The position numbers were made by a program, and so were the translations under genes. A stretch of 43,856 bases of DNA from Omnitrophica bacterium GWA2_41_15. GTDB lineage: Bacteria; Omnitrophota; Gorgyraeia; Gygaellales; Profunditerraquicolaceae. Under the pieces are notes generated by a model that saw only the letters and a program-made list of their open reading frames with translations, was not told the origin of the DNA and ran no database searches. The stretch is taken from NCBI GenBank assembly GCA_919902445.1, contig CAKKQZ010000011.1:12783-56638 (forward strand), in the 5' to 3' direction. This document shows positions 22,049 through 29,306 of the stretch, one piece after another (within the stretch, counting starts at the first letter, position 1; each line of letters begins with the position of its first letter).

Positions 22049-23482
22049 ATGGAATATGAAGTAGTTATTGGACTTGAGGTCCACCTGCATTTAAATACAA
22101 AGACAAAGGCATTCTGCGGCTGCAAAGCGGAATTTGGCAAAGAGCCGAATACTCAGGTATGCCCTGTATGCCTTGGATTTCCCGGCTCACTCCCTGTTTT
22201 TAATAAGACCGTTTTGGATTATGCTATCAAGGCCGCGCTTGCCTTGAATTGCAAGGTTCAGGAATATACAAAGTTTGACCGGAAGAATTATTTTTACCCG
22301 GACCTTCCTAAGAATTATCAAATATCCCAGTACGATTTACCTTTGTCGAAGGAAGGATTCCTGGATATTGATCTGGATGGCAAAAATAAACGTATTGGCA
22401 TAACGCGGGTGCATATGGAGGAAGACGCCGGTAAACTCATACACCGAGAGAAGGTGAGCCTGGTAGATTTCAACCGCACAGGAATCCCCCTTCTTGAGAT
22501 AGTCAGCGACCCGCATTTAAATTCACCGCAGGAGGCATACGAATACCTCTCTACTTTGAAAAGTACAATTCAATACCTGGATGTTTCCGACTGCGATATG
22601 GAAAAGGGGTCTTTACGCTGCGACGCAAACATTTCTTTAAGAAAGGCAGGCGAAAAAGAATTAGGGAGAAAAACAGAATTAAAGAATATGAATTCATTTA
22701 AAGCAGTTAAAGGCGCGCTATCTTTCGAAATACAGCGGCAGGAAGGATTATTAGATGAGGGCAAAAATATAGTTCAGGAAACAAGGCTCTGGGATCCAGG
22801 TGCTCAAGAAACCGCACCTATGCGCGCAAAAGAAGGGGCTCAGGACTATCGTTATTTTCCCGAACCGGATCTGCCGCCGCTTATAATCAGCAAAGAGAAA
22901 ATAGAAGAGATAAGAAAAACCATCCCTGAGTTGCCGAAGCAAAAATTCCTGCGTTTTATAAAAGACTACGGGTTATCTGCTTATGACGCAAAGATACTCG
23001 TTGCTTCAAAAAAAGGCGCTGATTTTGCAGAGGAATGCATGAGGGAATATCGCGGCAGCGATAAGAAAATGATTGTAAACTGGCTTATCGGCCCGGTCTC
23101 CTCCGAAGCAAATGCGAAGAACTGCGCGATTTCAGATTTAAAAGTAGCTGCAAAGGATTTGATAGAATTAGTTGGTTTCATAGAAAAAGATGAGATCTCT
23201 AACCTTTCGGCGAAAGTCGTGCTCACTGAAATGATTAACTCAGGTTTGCCGGCGCTAAAAATAATGAAAGAAAATAATTTAATCCAGATTTCAGATGCGA
23301 AGGCGTTGAATGCCATCATTGAAGAAGTTATAAAAGAGAATGAAAAATCTGTAAATGATTTTAAGTCAGGCAAAGAAGCGGCCTTGATGTTTTTGGTGGG
23401 GCAGGCGATGAAAAAAAGCGCTGGTAAGGCAAATCCGAAAACAGTCAAGAAAATGATAAAAGGGAGGCTGGCCAATGCGTAA
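22049..23482 (+). CDS. gatB: Asp-tRNA(Asn)/Glu-tRNA(Gln) amidotransferase subunit B
   Basis: GatB binds the misacylated tRNA and performs kinase and transamidase steps. The 477-residue protein has the signature start YEVVIGLEVHLHL, the metal-binding CGC...CPVCLG cysteines (CGCKAEF, QVCPVCLGFPG), DRKNYFYPDLPKNYQISQYD, and the C-terminal YqeY-like tail domain. The length is typical. It overlaps ctpA by 8 bases. Confidence 0.97.
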   Translation: MEYEVVIGLEVHLHLNTKTKAFCGCKAEFGKEPNTQVCPVCLGFPGSLPVFNKTVLDYAIKAALALNCKVQEYTKFDRKNYFYPDLPKNYQISQYDLPLSKEGFLDIDLDGKNKRIGITRVHMEEDAGKLIHREKVSLVDFNRTGIPLLEIVSDPHLNSPQEAYEYLSTLKSTIQYLDVSDCDMEKGSLRCDANISLRKAGEKELGRKTELKNMNSFKAVKGALSFEIQRQEGLLDEGKNIVQETRLWDPGAQETAPMRAKEGAQDYRYFPEPDLPPLIISKEKIEEIRKTIPELPKQKFLRFIKDYGLSAYDAKILVASKKGADFAEECMREYRGSDKKMIVNWLIGPVSSEANAKNCAISDLKVAAKDLIELVGFIEKDEISNLSAKVVLTEMINSGLPALKIMKENNLIQISDAKALNAIIEEVIKENEKSVNDFKSGKEAALMFLVGQAMKKSAGKANPKTVKKMIKGRLANA

Positions 23483-24737
23483 GAAGGTCCTCGCCATTTT
23501 AATTTCAGGGTTAGTAATCTTTACATTTGTTTCACTTGCCATTTCGGGAGTAGAAAAAAAGAAAAAAGACGATTTATACCGTCAGGTGGAACTTTTTGCC
23601 GATTCTCTGGCAATTGTACAAAATGAATACGTTGAGGAGGCAAAGTCAAAAGACCTGATATATGGCGCATTGAAAGGGATGCTTGCAGCGTTAGACCCTC
23701 ACAGCCAGTTCATGGACCCTGATACGTATAACGAGTTGAAGGTAGACACCGAAGGAAAGTTCGGAGGTTTAGGAATTGAGATTACCATAAAAGACGGGCT
23801 TTTGACCGTAGTGACCCCCATCGAAGATACCCCGGCATGGAAGGCCGGTATAAAAACCAATGACCGGATTGTAAAGATCAATAACGAGATAACGCGCGAT
23901 ATGAGCCTTTCTGAGGCGGTTAAAAAAATGAGGGGTAAGCCGGGAGAGGCAGTAATTCTTACGATATTACGGGAATCTGAGAAAAGGATTTTAGAATTTA
24001 AGATTGTGCGCGATATAATTAAGATCAAGGGTATAAAAGAAGCAAGGATTTTAGAAGAGGGCATTGGCTATATTCGGCTGATTGAATTCAGGGAAAATAC
24101 CCCGCAGGATATAAATATCGTTTTAGACAAACTCATCAAAGAAGGAATGGCCGGGCTCATCCTTGACTTACGCAATAATCCGGGCGGCCTTTTGGATGTG
24201 GCGGTAAAAGTAGCTGAGAGGTTTATTGAAAAGGGTAAAATAGTAGTTTATACAAAGGGCAGGCAGCCCTCACAGAACATAGAATTCATTTCCCGCTCCT
24301 CTCATCCCCTGCTTAATCTGCCAATGGTGATATTGATTAATGAGGGCTCAGCTTCCGGCAGCGAGATAGTAGCCGGGGCCCTGCAGGATTACAGGCGCGC
24401 AATAATATTAGGGACGAAATCTTTCGGAAAGGGCTCAGTGCAGACTGTCATTCCTTTAAGTGACGGTTCGGCATTGAGGCTGACTACCAGTAAATATTTT
24501 ACTCCTTTGGGAAAAGTAATCCATGGAAAAGGCGTAATGCCCGATATTGTAGTTGAAGACGGAAGGATTGAACTTGCAAAAGCCCCAGAGAAAGCCGAAG
24601 TTTCAGAAAATGTATTTGAAGAGATAAAAAGTGCGCAAATTCCGGCGAAGGAAGAAAAGCCTTTTGATTATAAATCTGATAATCAGATTATGCGCGCAGC
24701 GGATATATTAAAAGCTGTTAAATTTTACAAGAAATAA
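23475..24737 (+). CDS. ctpA: Carboxyl-terminal processing protease (S41 family)
   Basis: This periplasmic serine protease trims or degrades envelope proteins. The 420-residue product has an N-terminal signal/anchor (ILISGLVIFTFVSLAISGV), a PDZ domain (~90-170, FGGLGIEITIKDG to IVKINNE), and the S41 catalytic region with the nucleophile in NEGSASGSEI and the general-base lysine in GTKSFGKGSVQT. Both dyad residues are visible. It overlaps gatB and is followed by the DUF610 deacetylase, a common ctpA-deacetylase pairing in diderm bacteria. Confidence 0.95.
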   Translation: MRKKVLAILISGLVIFTFVSLAISGVEKKKKDDLYRQVELFADSLAIVQNEYVEEAKSKDLIYGALKGMLAALDPHSQFMDPDTYNELKVDTEGKFGGLGIEITIKDGLLTVVTPIEDTPAWKAGIKTNDRIVKINNEITRDMSLSEAVKKMRGKPGEAVILTILRESEKRILEFKIVRDIIKIKGIKEARILEEGIGYIRLIEFRENTPQDINIVLDKLIKEGMAGLILDLRNNPGGLLDVAVKVAERFIEKGKIVVYTKGRQPSQNIEFISRSSHPLLNLPMVILINEGSASGSEIVAGALQDYRRAIILGTKSFGKGSVQTVIPLSDGSALRLTTSKYFTPLGKVIHGKGVMPDIVVEDGRIELAKAPEKAEVSENVFEEIKSAQIPAKEEKPFDYKSDNQIMRAADILKAVKFYKK

Positions 24738-24753
24738 AGATTTTAGTGAAAAG

Positions 24754-25533
24754 ATGCTGCGGCTAACTTTTTATAAGCTTGTTATCGGATTCTTGCTCCT
24801 TGTAATAATTATTATGGCGGTATTTATTTCTGTGAGCAGGCCAAAAAAAGCCCCACCGGTTCAAATCCCTAAGGTAAAGTGGAAGATTGCCATAGTGATT
24901 GATGATTGGGGATACACTTTAAAAAATATGCCGATAATGGATAATATAAAATATCCGCTAACTGCGGCTGTATTGCCTAATCTGCCTTATTCATCAAGAG
25001 TTGCAAAAGAATTATATGAACGCGGATTTGAAGTTATCCTACATTTACCCATGGAGCCAAAAGAGAAATATGCCTTGGAAAAGAATACAATTTTAATATC
25101 CATGGGCGAAGAAACTATCAAAAAGATTATCGCAGAGGCCTTGTCCAGTGTCAGTTATGCTAAAGGAGTTTCAAATCATCAGGGCTCTCGGGCAACCGAA
25201 GACCCCCGGATAATGGAGGTTGTTTTCAGGGAATTGAAAAAGAGGCGCCTGTATTATCTTGACAGTTTTGTAAGCCGTAATTCTGCCTGCACTGATTTGG
25301 CGCATAAGATGCATTTGCCGATTGCAAAAAGGGATATTTTCTTGGATAACTTTGAGGATCCGGTTTATATAAAACTCCAGATGAAAAAACTTAAAAATAA
25401 GGCCAGGATGCATGGTGAAGCTATAGGCATAGGCCATGACCGCAAAAATACTTTAAAAGTGATAAGCGAGGTAATGCCGCAGCTTGAAAAAGAAGGGTAT
25501 AGGTTTGTATTTTTATCGGAGCTTGAGAGATGA
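24754..25533 (+). CDS. Divergent polysaccharide deacetylase family protein (DUF610/YibQ-like)
   Basis: The 259-residue protein has one N-terminal membrane segment (LVIGFLLLVIIIMAVFISV) and a predicted periplasmic NodB-like domain. Motifs are IAIVIDDWGY, LTAAVLPNLPYS, LHLPMEPKEK, GVSNHQGSRAT and HDRKNTLKV, matching the divergent deacetylase-2 family often found after ctpA. The substrate is not established; peptidoglycan or another envelope sugar is likely. It overlaps tsaD by 4 bases. Confidence 0.88.
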   Translation: MLRLTFYKLVIGFLLLVIIIMAVFISVSRPKKAPPVQIPKVKWKIAIVIDDWGYTLKNMPIMDNIKYPLTAAVLPNLPYSSRVAKELYERGFEVILHLPMEPKEKYALEKNTILISMGEETIKKIIAEALSSVSYAKGVSNHQGSRATEDPRIMEVVFRELKKRRLYYLDSFVSRNSACTDLAHKMHLPIAKRDIFLDNFEDPVYIKLQMKKLKNKARMHGEAIGIGHDRKNTLKVISEVMPQLEKEGYRFVFLSELER

Positions 25534-26543
25534 ACGTACTGGGCATAGAGACATCATGCGATGAAACTTCTGTGTCCATAGTCAGGGATGGGAAAGAGGT
25601 TCTTTCTAACACAGTCAGCTCAAGCGAAAAGTTTCACAAAATATACGGCGGAATTGTTCCGGAGATTGCTTCGCGTATGCAGCTTGAGGCAATAACAGCT
25701 GTTAGCGATTTGGCGATAAAAGAAGGCGCGATAATGCTGAAAGATATAGACTTGATAAGTGTTACCAGCGGGCCCGGGCTTTTCGGTTCTTTGTTAACAG
25801 GAATATCATTTGCTAAAGCCCTAAGCGCCAGTTTACATATTCCGCTTTTAGGAGTGAATCACATCCATAGCCACATCTATGCCAATTTTTTAAATGGGGC
25901 TGGAGTAAAACTTCCGTTTGTGGCATTAGTAGTCTCAGGAGGGCACACAAGTTTATTTTATGTGATGGACTTTGATAAAATAGAAATACTCGGAGAAACT
26001 CAGGATGATGCCTGCGGAGAGGCATTCGATAAGGTAGCAAAAATTTTAGGGCTAGGTTATCCCGGAGGGCCGCATATAGAAAAAATGGCCCTGCGAGGCA
26101 ACCCCGAAAAATTTAAATTCCGATGTTCGGGGACAAAAAGGCCGCTTGATTTCAGCTTCAGCGGAATAAAGACAGGGGTGTTATATTATCTTAGAGATAC
26201 GGGAAGCGGGATACGGGGTCGGGGATCCGTTATCCGTTACCCGCTACCCTTAGTTAAAGACATCGCTGCTTCTTTTCAAGAAACGGTCATAGATGTGCTT
26301 ATTCGGAAATCATTTCATGCATGTAAAGCAAAAAAGGTAAACCGCCTGGTTGTGGGTGGAGGAGTGGCCGCAAATAATAGAATGAGGGGATGTTTTTTTG
26401 AAGCGGCGAAAGATTCCGGTTTTAAGTGTTGGTTTCCAGCAAAAGAACTTTGTACGGATAATGCGGCGATGGTCGCGGGGTTTGGCTATCAATTATTTAA
26501 AAAAGGTAAAATTTCTGGTTTAGATTTATCCCCCTTCGCATAA
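25530..26543 (+). CDS. tsaD: tRNA N6-threonylcarbamoyladenosine transferase subunit TsaD
   Basis: TsaD transfers threonylcarbamoyl to A37 of ANN-decoding tRNAs. The 337-residue protein shows the metal-binding HIHSH motif, the start VLGIETSCDETS, SGGHTSLFYV, GEAFDKVAKILGLGYPGGP, DFSFSGIKT and VVGGGVAANN. Residues ~224-240 (SGIRGRGSVIRYPLP) are encoded by a palindromic insertion between the SGIKT and IAASFQ motifs. The final residues SPFA and the stop lie at the edge of a family 3 repeat. The core is intact, so it is probably functional. Confidence 0.96.
   Translation: MNVLGIETSCDETSVSIVRDGKEVLSNTVSSSEKFHKIYGGIVPEIASRMQLEAITAVSDLAIKEGAIMLKDIDLISVTSGPGLFGSLLTGISFAKALSASLHIPLLGVNHIHSHIYANFLNGAGVKLPFVALVVSGGHTSLFYVMDFDKIEILGETQDDACGEAFDKVAKILGLGYPGGPHIEKMALRGNPEKFKFRCSGTKRPLDFSFSGIKTGVLYYLRDTGSGIRGRGSVIRYPLPLVKDIAASFQETVIDVLIRKSFHACKAKKVNRLVVGGGVAANNRMRGCFFEAAKDSGFKCWFPAKELCTDNAAMVAGFGYQLFKKGKISGLDLSPFA
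26201..26250. repeat. GC-rich palindromic insertion in frame inside tsaD
   Basis: AGCGGGATACGG (26205-26216) faces CCGTTACCCGCT (26234-26245); ten of twelve positions pair, with a 2x2 internal mismatch. GGATCC and CCGTTATCC sub-repeats lie between. The stretch keeps frame and codes for a Gly/Arg-rich loop not expected in TsaD. It is a different sequence family from the GGGACAGTCCC element. Confidence 0.75.
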
Positions 26544-26670
26544 GACCACGTGTATGTATGTGTATGTCCGCCACAATACGTGGAGGATCCGCCATGAATT
26601 ATGGCTGAAATGCGAAGAAAGAGCTGCTTCGGGGGATGTCACTGGATGGGCAAGCCCGTGGGGGTGCCCC
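26533..26670. repeat. Palindromic repeat, family 3, copy 2 (after tsaD)
   Basis: Outer arms CTTCGCAT (26534-26541) and ATGCGAAG (26610-26617) enclose GTCCGCCACAATACGTGG and CCGCCATGAATTATGGC hairpins, as in copy 1 (12141-12251). Downstream, GGGCAAGCCC (26648-26657) and GGGGTGCCCC (26661-26670) correspond to the third hairpin. This fills most of the 165-base spacer between tsaD and mgtC; no gene is seen in it. Confidence 0.75.
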
Positions 26671-26708
26671 ATCTGCTCAATTAAATTAAGTCAAGGGAGG
26701 TGATCGAT

Positions 26709-27158
26709 ATGCTTAGCGACGCTCAGATTATCTTTCGTTTAATTTTAAGCGTATTCTTAAGCGGATTAATAGGCCTTGAGCGCCAAATGCATAAGCGCAC
26801 AGCAGGCCTGCGCACCCACATATTAGTATCTATGGGTTCCTGTCTTATCATGTTGACATCCTTCTATGTTTTTGATATATATAAAGATAAAGCTTCCATA
26901 GACCCTGCGCGGATAGCAGCCGGAGTAATCACGGGTATAGGTTTCTTAGGGGCGGGCGCAATTATCAGGGACAGAGCAGAAGTAAAAGGTTTGACTACGG
27001 CGGCCAGTCTTTGGGTTGTTGCAGGCATAGGTTTAGCTGTGGGGTGCGGTTTTAGCAAGGCAGCTATATATTCAACTGTATTAACACTAATAATCCTTTT
27101 CCTTTTAAGGCGGCTGGAAAGCATTATATTTTTTGAAGATAAGGATACGCGCAGATAA
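26709..27158 (+). CDS. MgtC/SapB-family inner-membrane protein
   Basis: The 149-residue hydrophobic protein has the MgtC hallmark SGLIGLERQMHKRTAGLRTHILVSMGSC and GIGFLGAGAIIRDRAEVKGLTTAASLWV, with about four to five membrane segments. Family members relate to Mg2+ stress or acid tolerance; the role here is not known. Start ATG 26709 follows AAGGGAGGTGA (26693-26703); GTG 26700 lies inside that ribosome-binding site and is rejected. The stop TAA (27156-27158) falls inside the first stem of a composite hairpin element, which also encodes the last residues. Confidence 0.9.
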   Translation: MLSDAQIIFRLILSVFLSGLIGLERQMHKRTAGLRTHILVSMGSCLIMLTSFYVFDIYKDKASIDPARIAAGVITGIGFLGAGAIIRDRAEVKGLTTAASLWVVAGIGLAVGCGFSKAAIYSTVLTLIILFLLRRLESIIFFEDKDTRR

Positions 27159-27321
27159 CTTACGTCGTAACGAGCGTAAGCGAGTACTCCGTAAGTTATG
27201 CGGTTGAACCTATCCTTGATACGAAACGACGACATTTGAATTTGAATCTTACGTATCAAGGATTAATTCACACATTGACTTACTCATACTGGCGTATTCG
27301 TAAGTCAAGTGTTCATTAAGG
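27151..27321 (+). repeat. Composite three-hairpin element, copy A1 (upstream of bactofilin gene)
   Basis: Hairpin I: ATAACTTACG/CGTAAGTTAT (27155-27164 with 27190-27199). Linker GTTGAACC. Hairpin II: ATCCTTGATACG/CGTATCAAGGAT (27212-27223 with 27252-27263), 12 perfect pairs around a 28-base loop. Linker TAATTCACACA. Hairpin III: TTGACTTAC/GTAAGTCAA (27275-27283 with 27300-27308), extended by an ACAC/GTGT pair with a bulged A. Then TCATTAAGG. The final 61 bases (27261-27321) are identical to 32977-33037. The element runs from the mgtC stop codon to the bactofilin Shine-Dalgarno. Confidence 0.9.
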
Positions 27322-27330
27322 AGGTGTGGC

Positions 27331-27834
27331 ATGGCCTTTAAAAAGAAGGTTGAGGAAAAGATTCTTGACGTCGATGCTTCCATGCAGGGGAGCCTCATTT
27401 TTAAGGACCCGGTAAACTTGCGCATCAACGGAAAATTCGAAGGTAATTTAGAAACCAAGGGCAATTTGACAGTTGGTTCAACTGCCGTGATATCCGCTGA
27501 TATCATAGGTGATAATATTATAGTCGGCGGAAAAGTCAAGGGAAGGATTACCGCTAAGGAAAGGCTGACGCTTTTGCCTTCGGCAGTTGTAGAGGGGTCG
27601 ATTTATCCTGCGAGATTAAATATTGCTGAAGGAGCTATCCTTGAAGGCAATTGCTATATGCTCCATGATTTTTTAAATGCCGAAGAACTTGCACGCTATC
27701 TTGAGGTTGACTTAAATTCTATTATGGAATGGGCTAATTCTGGGAAGATGCCCGGTCAAAAGGAAGGTAGCGACTGGAGATTTGAGAGGAAGGCGATTGA
27801 TTCCTGGGTTGCGTCGGGTAAGATCGAAAGATAA
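27331..27834 (+). CDS. Bactofilin with C-terminal excisionase-like helix-turn-helix domain
   Basis: Bactofilins are polymer-forming beta-helical cytoskeletal proteins. Residues ~10-108 show the repeating hydrophobic/Gly pattern of the fold (VDASMQGSLIFKDPVNLRIN, GKFEGNLETKGNL, DNIIVGGKVKGRI). Residues ~112-165 form a separate domain (NAEELARYLEVDLNSIMEW, then WRFERKAIDSWV), a helix-turn-helix of the excisionase/HTH_17 type. This fusion is unusual, as most bactofilins have short unstructured tails. Start ATG 27331 follows AAGGAGGTG, directly after the composite repeat. The next gene carries a related HTH. Confidence 0.85.
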   Translation: MAFKKKVEEKILDVDASMQGSLIFKDPVNLRINGKFEGNLETKGNLTVGSTAVISADIIGDNIIVGGKVKGRITAKERLTLLPSAVVEGSIYPARLNIAEGAILEGNCYMLHDFLNAEELARYLEVDLNSIMEWANSGKMPGQKEGSDWRFERKAIDSWVASGKIER

Positions 27835-27842
27835 AACAACCC

Positions 27843-28154
27843 ATGGCTGAAGAAAAACTTTTGACGGTAAGGGAAGTAGCTTCATTATTGGGGGTATCGG
27901 AAAAAGAAGTGGTTGATTTAGCTGAAAGCGGCGCTATTCCGGCGTACAAAGTCGGCGGTGTATACTTAAGGTTTAAAAGGGAGCAGGTTAAGAATTTAAG
28001 AAAGTACAGCCGCGCTCCGGCTGCTAAGGTTGTGGCTAAGCAAAAAGCTTCATTTAAGGACCGGGTTAGTGACTTTTTCTATTTCAACGATTTTTATATA
28101 TTGGCAGGGATGTTGATAATTTTGCTTTTGTTAATCATATTCCAGGGAAATTAA
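27843..28154 (+). CDS. Helix-turn-helix (HTH_17/excisionase-type) protein with C-terminal membrane anchor
   Basis: The 103-residue protein has an N-terminal HTH (residues ~5-55: LLTVREVASLLGVSEKEVVD, then IPAYKVGG and LRFKREQVKNL), a basic Ala/Lys linker (~57-72), and a single C-terminal membrane helix (~84-101, ILAGMLIILLLLIIFQGN). This topology would hold a DNA- or protein-binding HTH at the inner face of the membrane. It lies 8 bases after the bactofilin-HTH gene and its HTH resembles that one, so the two may have arisen by domain duplication. Function unknown. Confidence 0.78.
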   Translation: MAEEKLLTVREVASLLGVSEKEVVDLAESGAIPAYKVGGVYLRFKREQVKNLRKYSRAPAAKVVAKQKASFKDRVSDFFYFNDFYILAGMLIILLLLIIFQGN

Positions 28155-28158
28155 GATA

Positions 28159-28830
28159 ATGGTTTTAAAATCTAAGTTTTGCGACTTAGGGTTTGCCAAA
28201 GTCGATATAGATAGAAAAAAACGAAGGGGCTTTGCAGAAGCAATATATTCTCCCGGAAAATCTAGGGAGCACTTAAAGAAGATATCCCGGGAATTAATTA
28301 AAAATAAACAGGATTTACTTTTAACTAGGTTAGATAAAAATACCTTTTCTTACCTAAAGAAATCAATCCCCGGATTAAAATACAATCCAAAAGCACGATT
28401 GGGATTCCTCATACAAAATGGAAGGGTTGTCGGCAAGGGCGTATCATTGGTGATTTGCGCGGGGACATCTGACATACCTGTGGCTGAGGAAGCAGCCGCT
28501 GTCCTTGAAGTAATGGGGAATAAAGTGGTCAGGCTTTTTGACGTAGGAGTGGCAGGGGTTCATCGCATAATGCAAAAAATTGAGGTTTTAAAGAAAGCAA
28601 AGGTGATTGTGGTAGTCGCCGGCATGGAGGGGGCATTGGCAAGTTTAGTGAGCGGGCTAGTCAGTTGTCCGGTTATTGCCGTTCCGACCAGCTGCGGTTA
28701 CGGCGCTAATTTTGGCGGGCTCTCGGCGCTATTAACCATGTTAAATAGTTGTTCTCCGGGGGTAGCAGTGGTAAATATCGATAATGGTTTTGGCGCGGGA
28801 TATTTCGCGAGCCTTGTTAACCGGCCATAA
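28159..28830 (+). CDS. larB: Nickel-pincer cofactor biosynthesis protein LarB (PurE-related)
   Basis: LarB carboxylates and hydrolyses nicotinate adenine dinucleotide in making the nickel-pincer nucleotide of lactate racemase-like enzymes. The 223-residue product has the PurE-like domain in its C-terminal half (AGTSDIPVAEEAAAVLE, RLFDVGVAGVHRI, VAGMEGALASLVSGL, VPTSCGYGANFGGLSAL). LarC and LarE are not in this window, so the pathway assignment is family-based. The stop codon lies in a GGCCATAAGTT repeat. Confidence 0.9.
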   Translation: MVLKSKFCDLGFAKVDIDRKKRRGFAEAIYSPGKSREHLKKISRELIKNKQDLLLTRLDKNTFSYLKKSIPGLKYNPKARLGFLIQNGRVVGKGVSLVICAGTSDIPVAEEAAAVLEVMGNKVVRLFDVGVAGVHRIMQKIEVLKKAKVIVVVAGMEGALASLVSGLVSCPVIAVPTSCGYGANFGGLSALLTMLNSCSPGVAVVNIDNGFGAGYFASLVNRP

Positions 28831-28866
28831 GTTGTAAGCGGCTTAACCCTTGGGCCATAAGTTAAG
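28823..28866. repeat. Direct repeat GGCCATAAGTT at the larB/FmdE-like junction
   Basis: GGCCATAAGTT occurs at 28823-28833 and 28853-28863, 30 bases apart. The first copy contains the larB stop codon. CTTAAC/GTTAAG within the unit can also pair. The sequence resembles the ATAAGTTAT arm of the composite hairpin elements, so it may be a degenerate member. Confidence 0.5.
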
Positions 28867-28870
28867 AGCT

Positions 28871-29284
28871 ATGAAGATAAATTTAAAAGAGGCAATAAAA
28901 TTCCACGGCCATCTAGGGCCGTATCTTGTTTTGGGGCTTTTAGCGGGAGAAACAGCCCTTAAAAAATTAAAGTCAAAAAAATATTTCGGATTAAAGGTCA
29001 GTGTGTGGGGAGCAAATAAAAAGCCGAAATCCTGCCTCGTAGATGGTTTGCAATTATCTACAGGCGCAACCTACGGAAAAGGAAATATCCATAAATATAA
29101 TAGCAGGATAATTAAGATTTTATTTTTCGATAAGAACCGTAACAGGAGGCTAACTATTGCGTTAAAAAAAGATTTGATTTTTAAATTGAATACTTTAAAA
29201 GGACATAGGGACTCTGAGGCCTTTGCCAAAAAACTCTATAACCTAAAGCCTTTAAAAGTTTTTGACTTACAATCCATAACTTAA
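28871..29284 (+). CDS. FmdE-like (formylmethanofuran dehydrogenase subunit E-related) protein
   Basis: The 137-residue protein starts MKINLKEAIKFHGHLGPYLVLGLL; the FHGHLGP motif and the later KSCLVDGLQLSTGATYGKGN are typical of the FmdE domain, which often carries metal- or molybdopterin-enzyme-related function. A TTG at 28850 would extend the frame into repeat DNA, so ATG 28871 is preferred. The zinc-finger tail of longer FmdE proteins is absent. It sits directly before acsC, so a link to one-carbon metabolism is plausible but unproven. Confidence 0.75.
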   Translation: MKINLKEAIKFHGHLGPYLVLGLLAGETALKKLKSKKYFGLKVSVWGANKKPKSCLVDGLQLSTGATYGKGNIHKYNSRIIKILFFDKNRNRRLTIALKKDLIFKLNTLKGHRDSEAFAKKLYNLKPLKVFDLQSIT

Positions 29285-29306
29285 AACTTACTACTGGAGA
29301 AAAAAC

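Noticed and set aside
26700-26708. GTG start for the mgtC-like gene
   Set aside because: GTG 26700 is part of the Shine-Dalgarno AAGGGAGGTGA; ATG 26709 has the correct spacing.
27151-27321. Integron attC site
   Set aside because: The hairpins have bulged stems and ATAAC/GTTAT cores, but the RYYYAAC/GTTRRRY consensus is not met, the adjacent genes are ordinary chromosomal genes, and no integrase is present.
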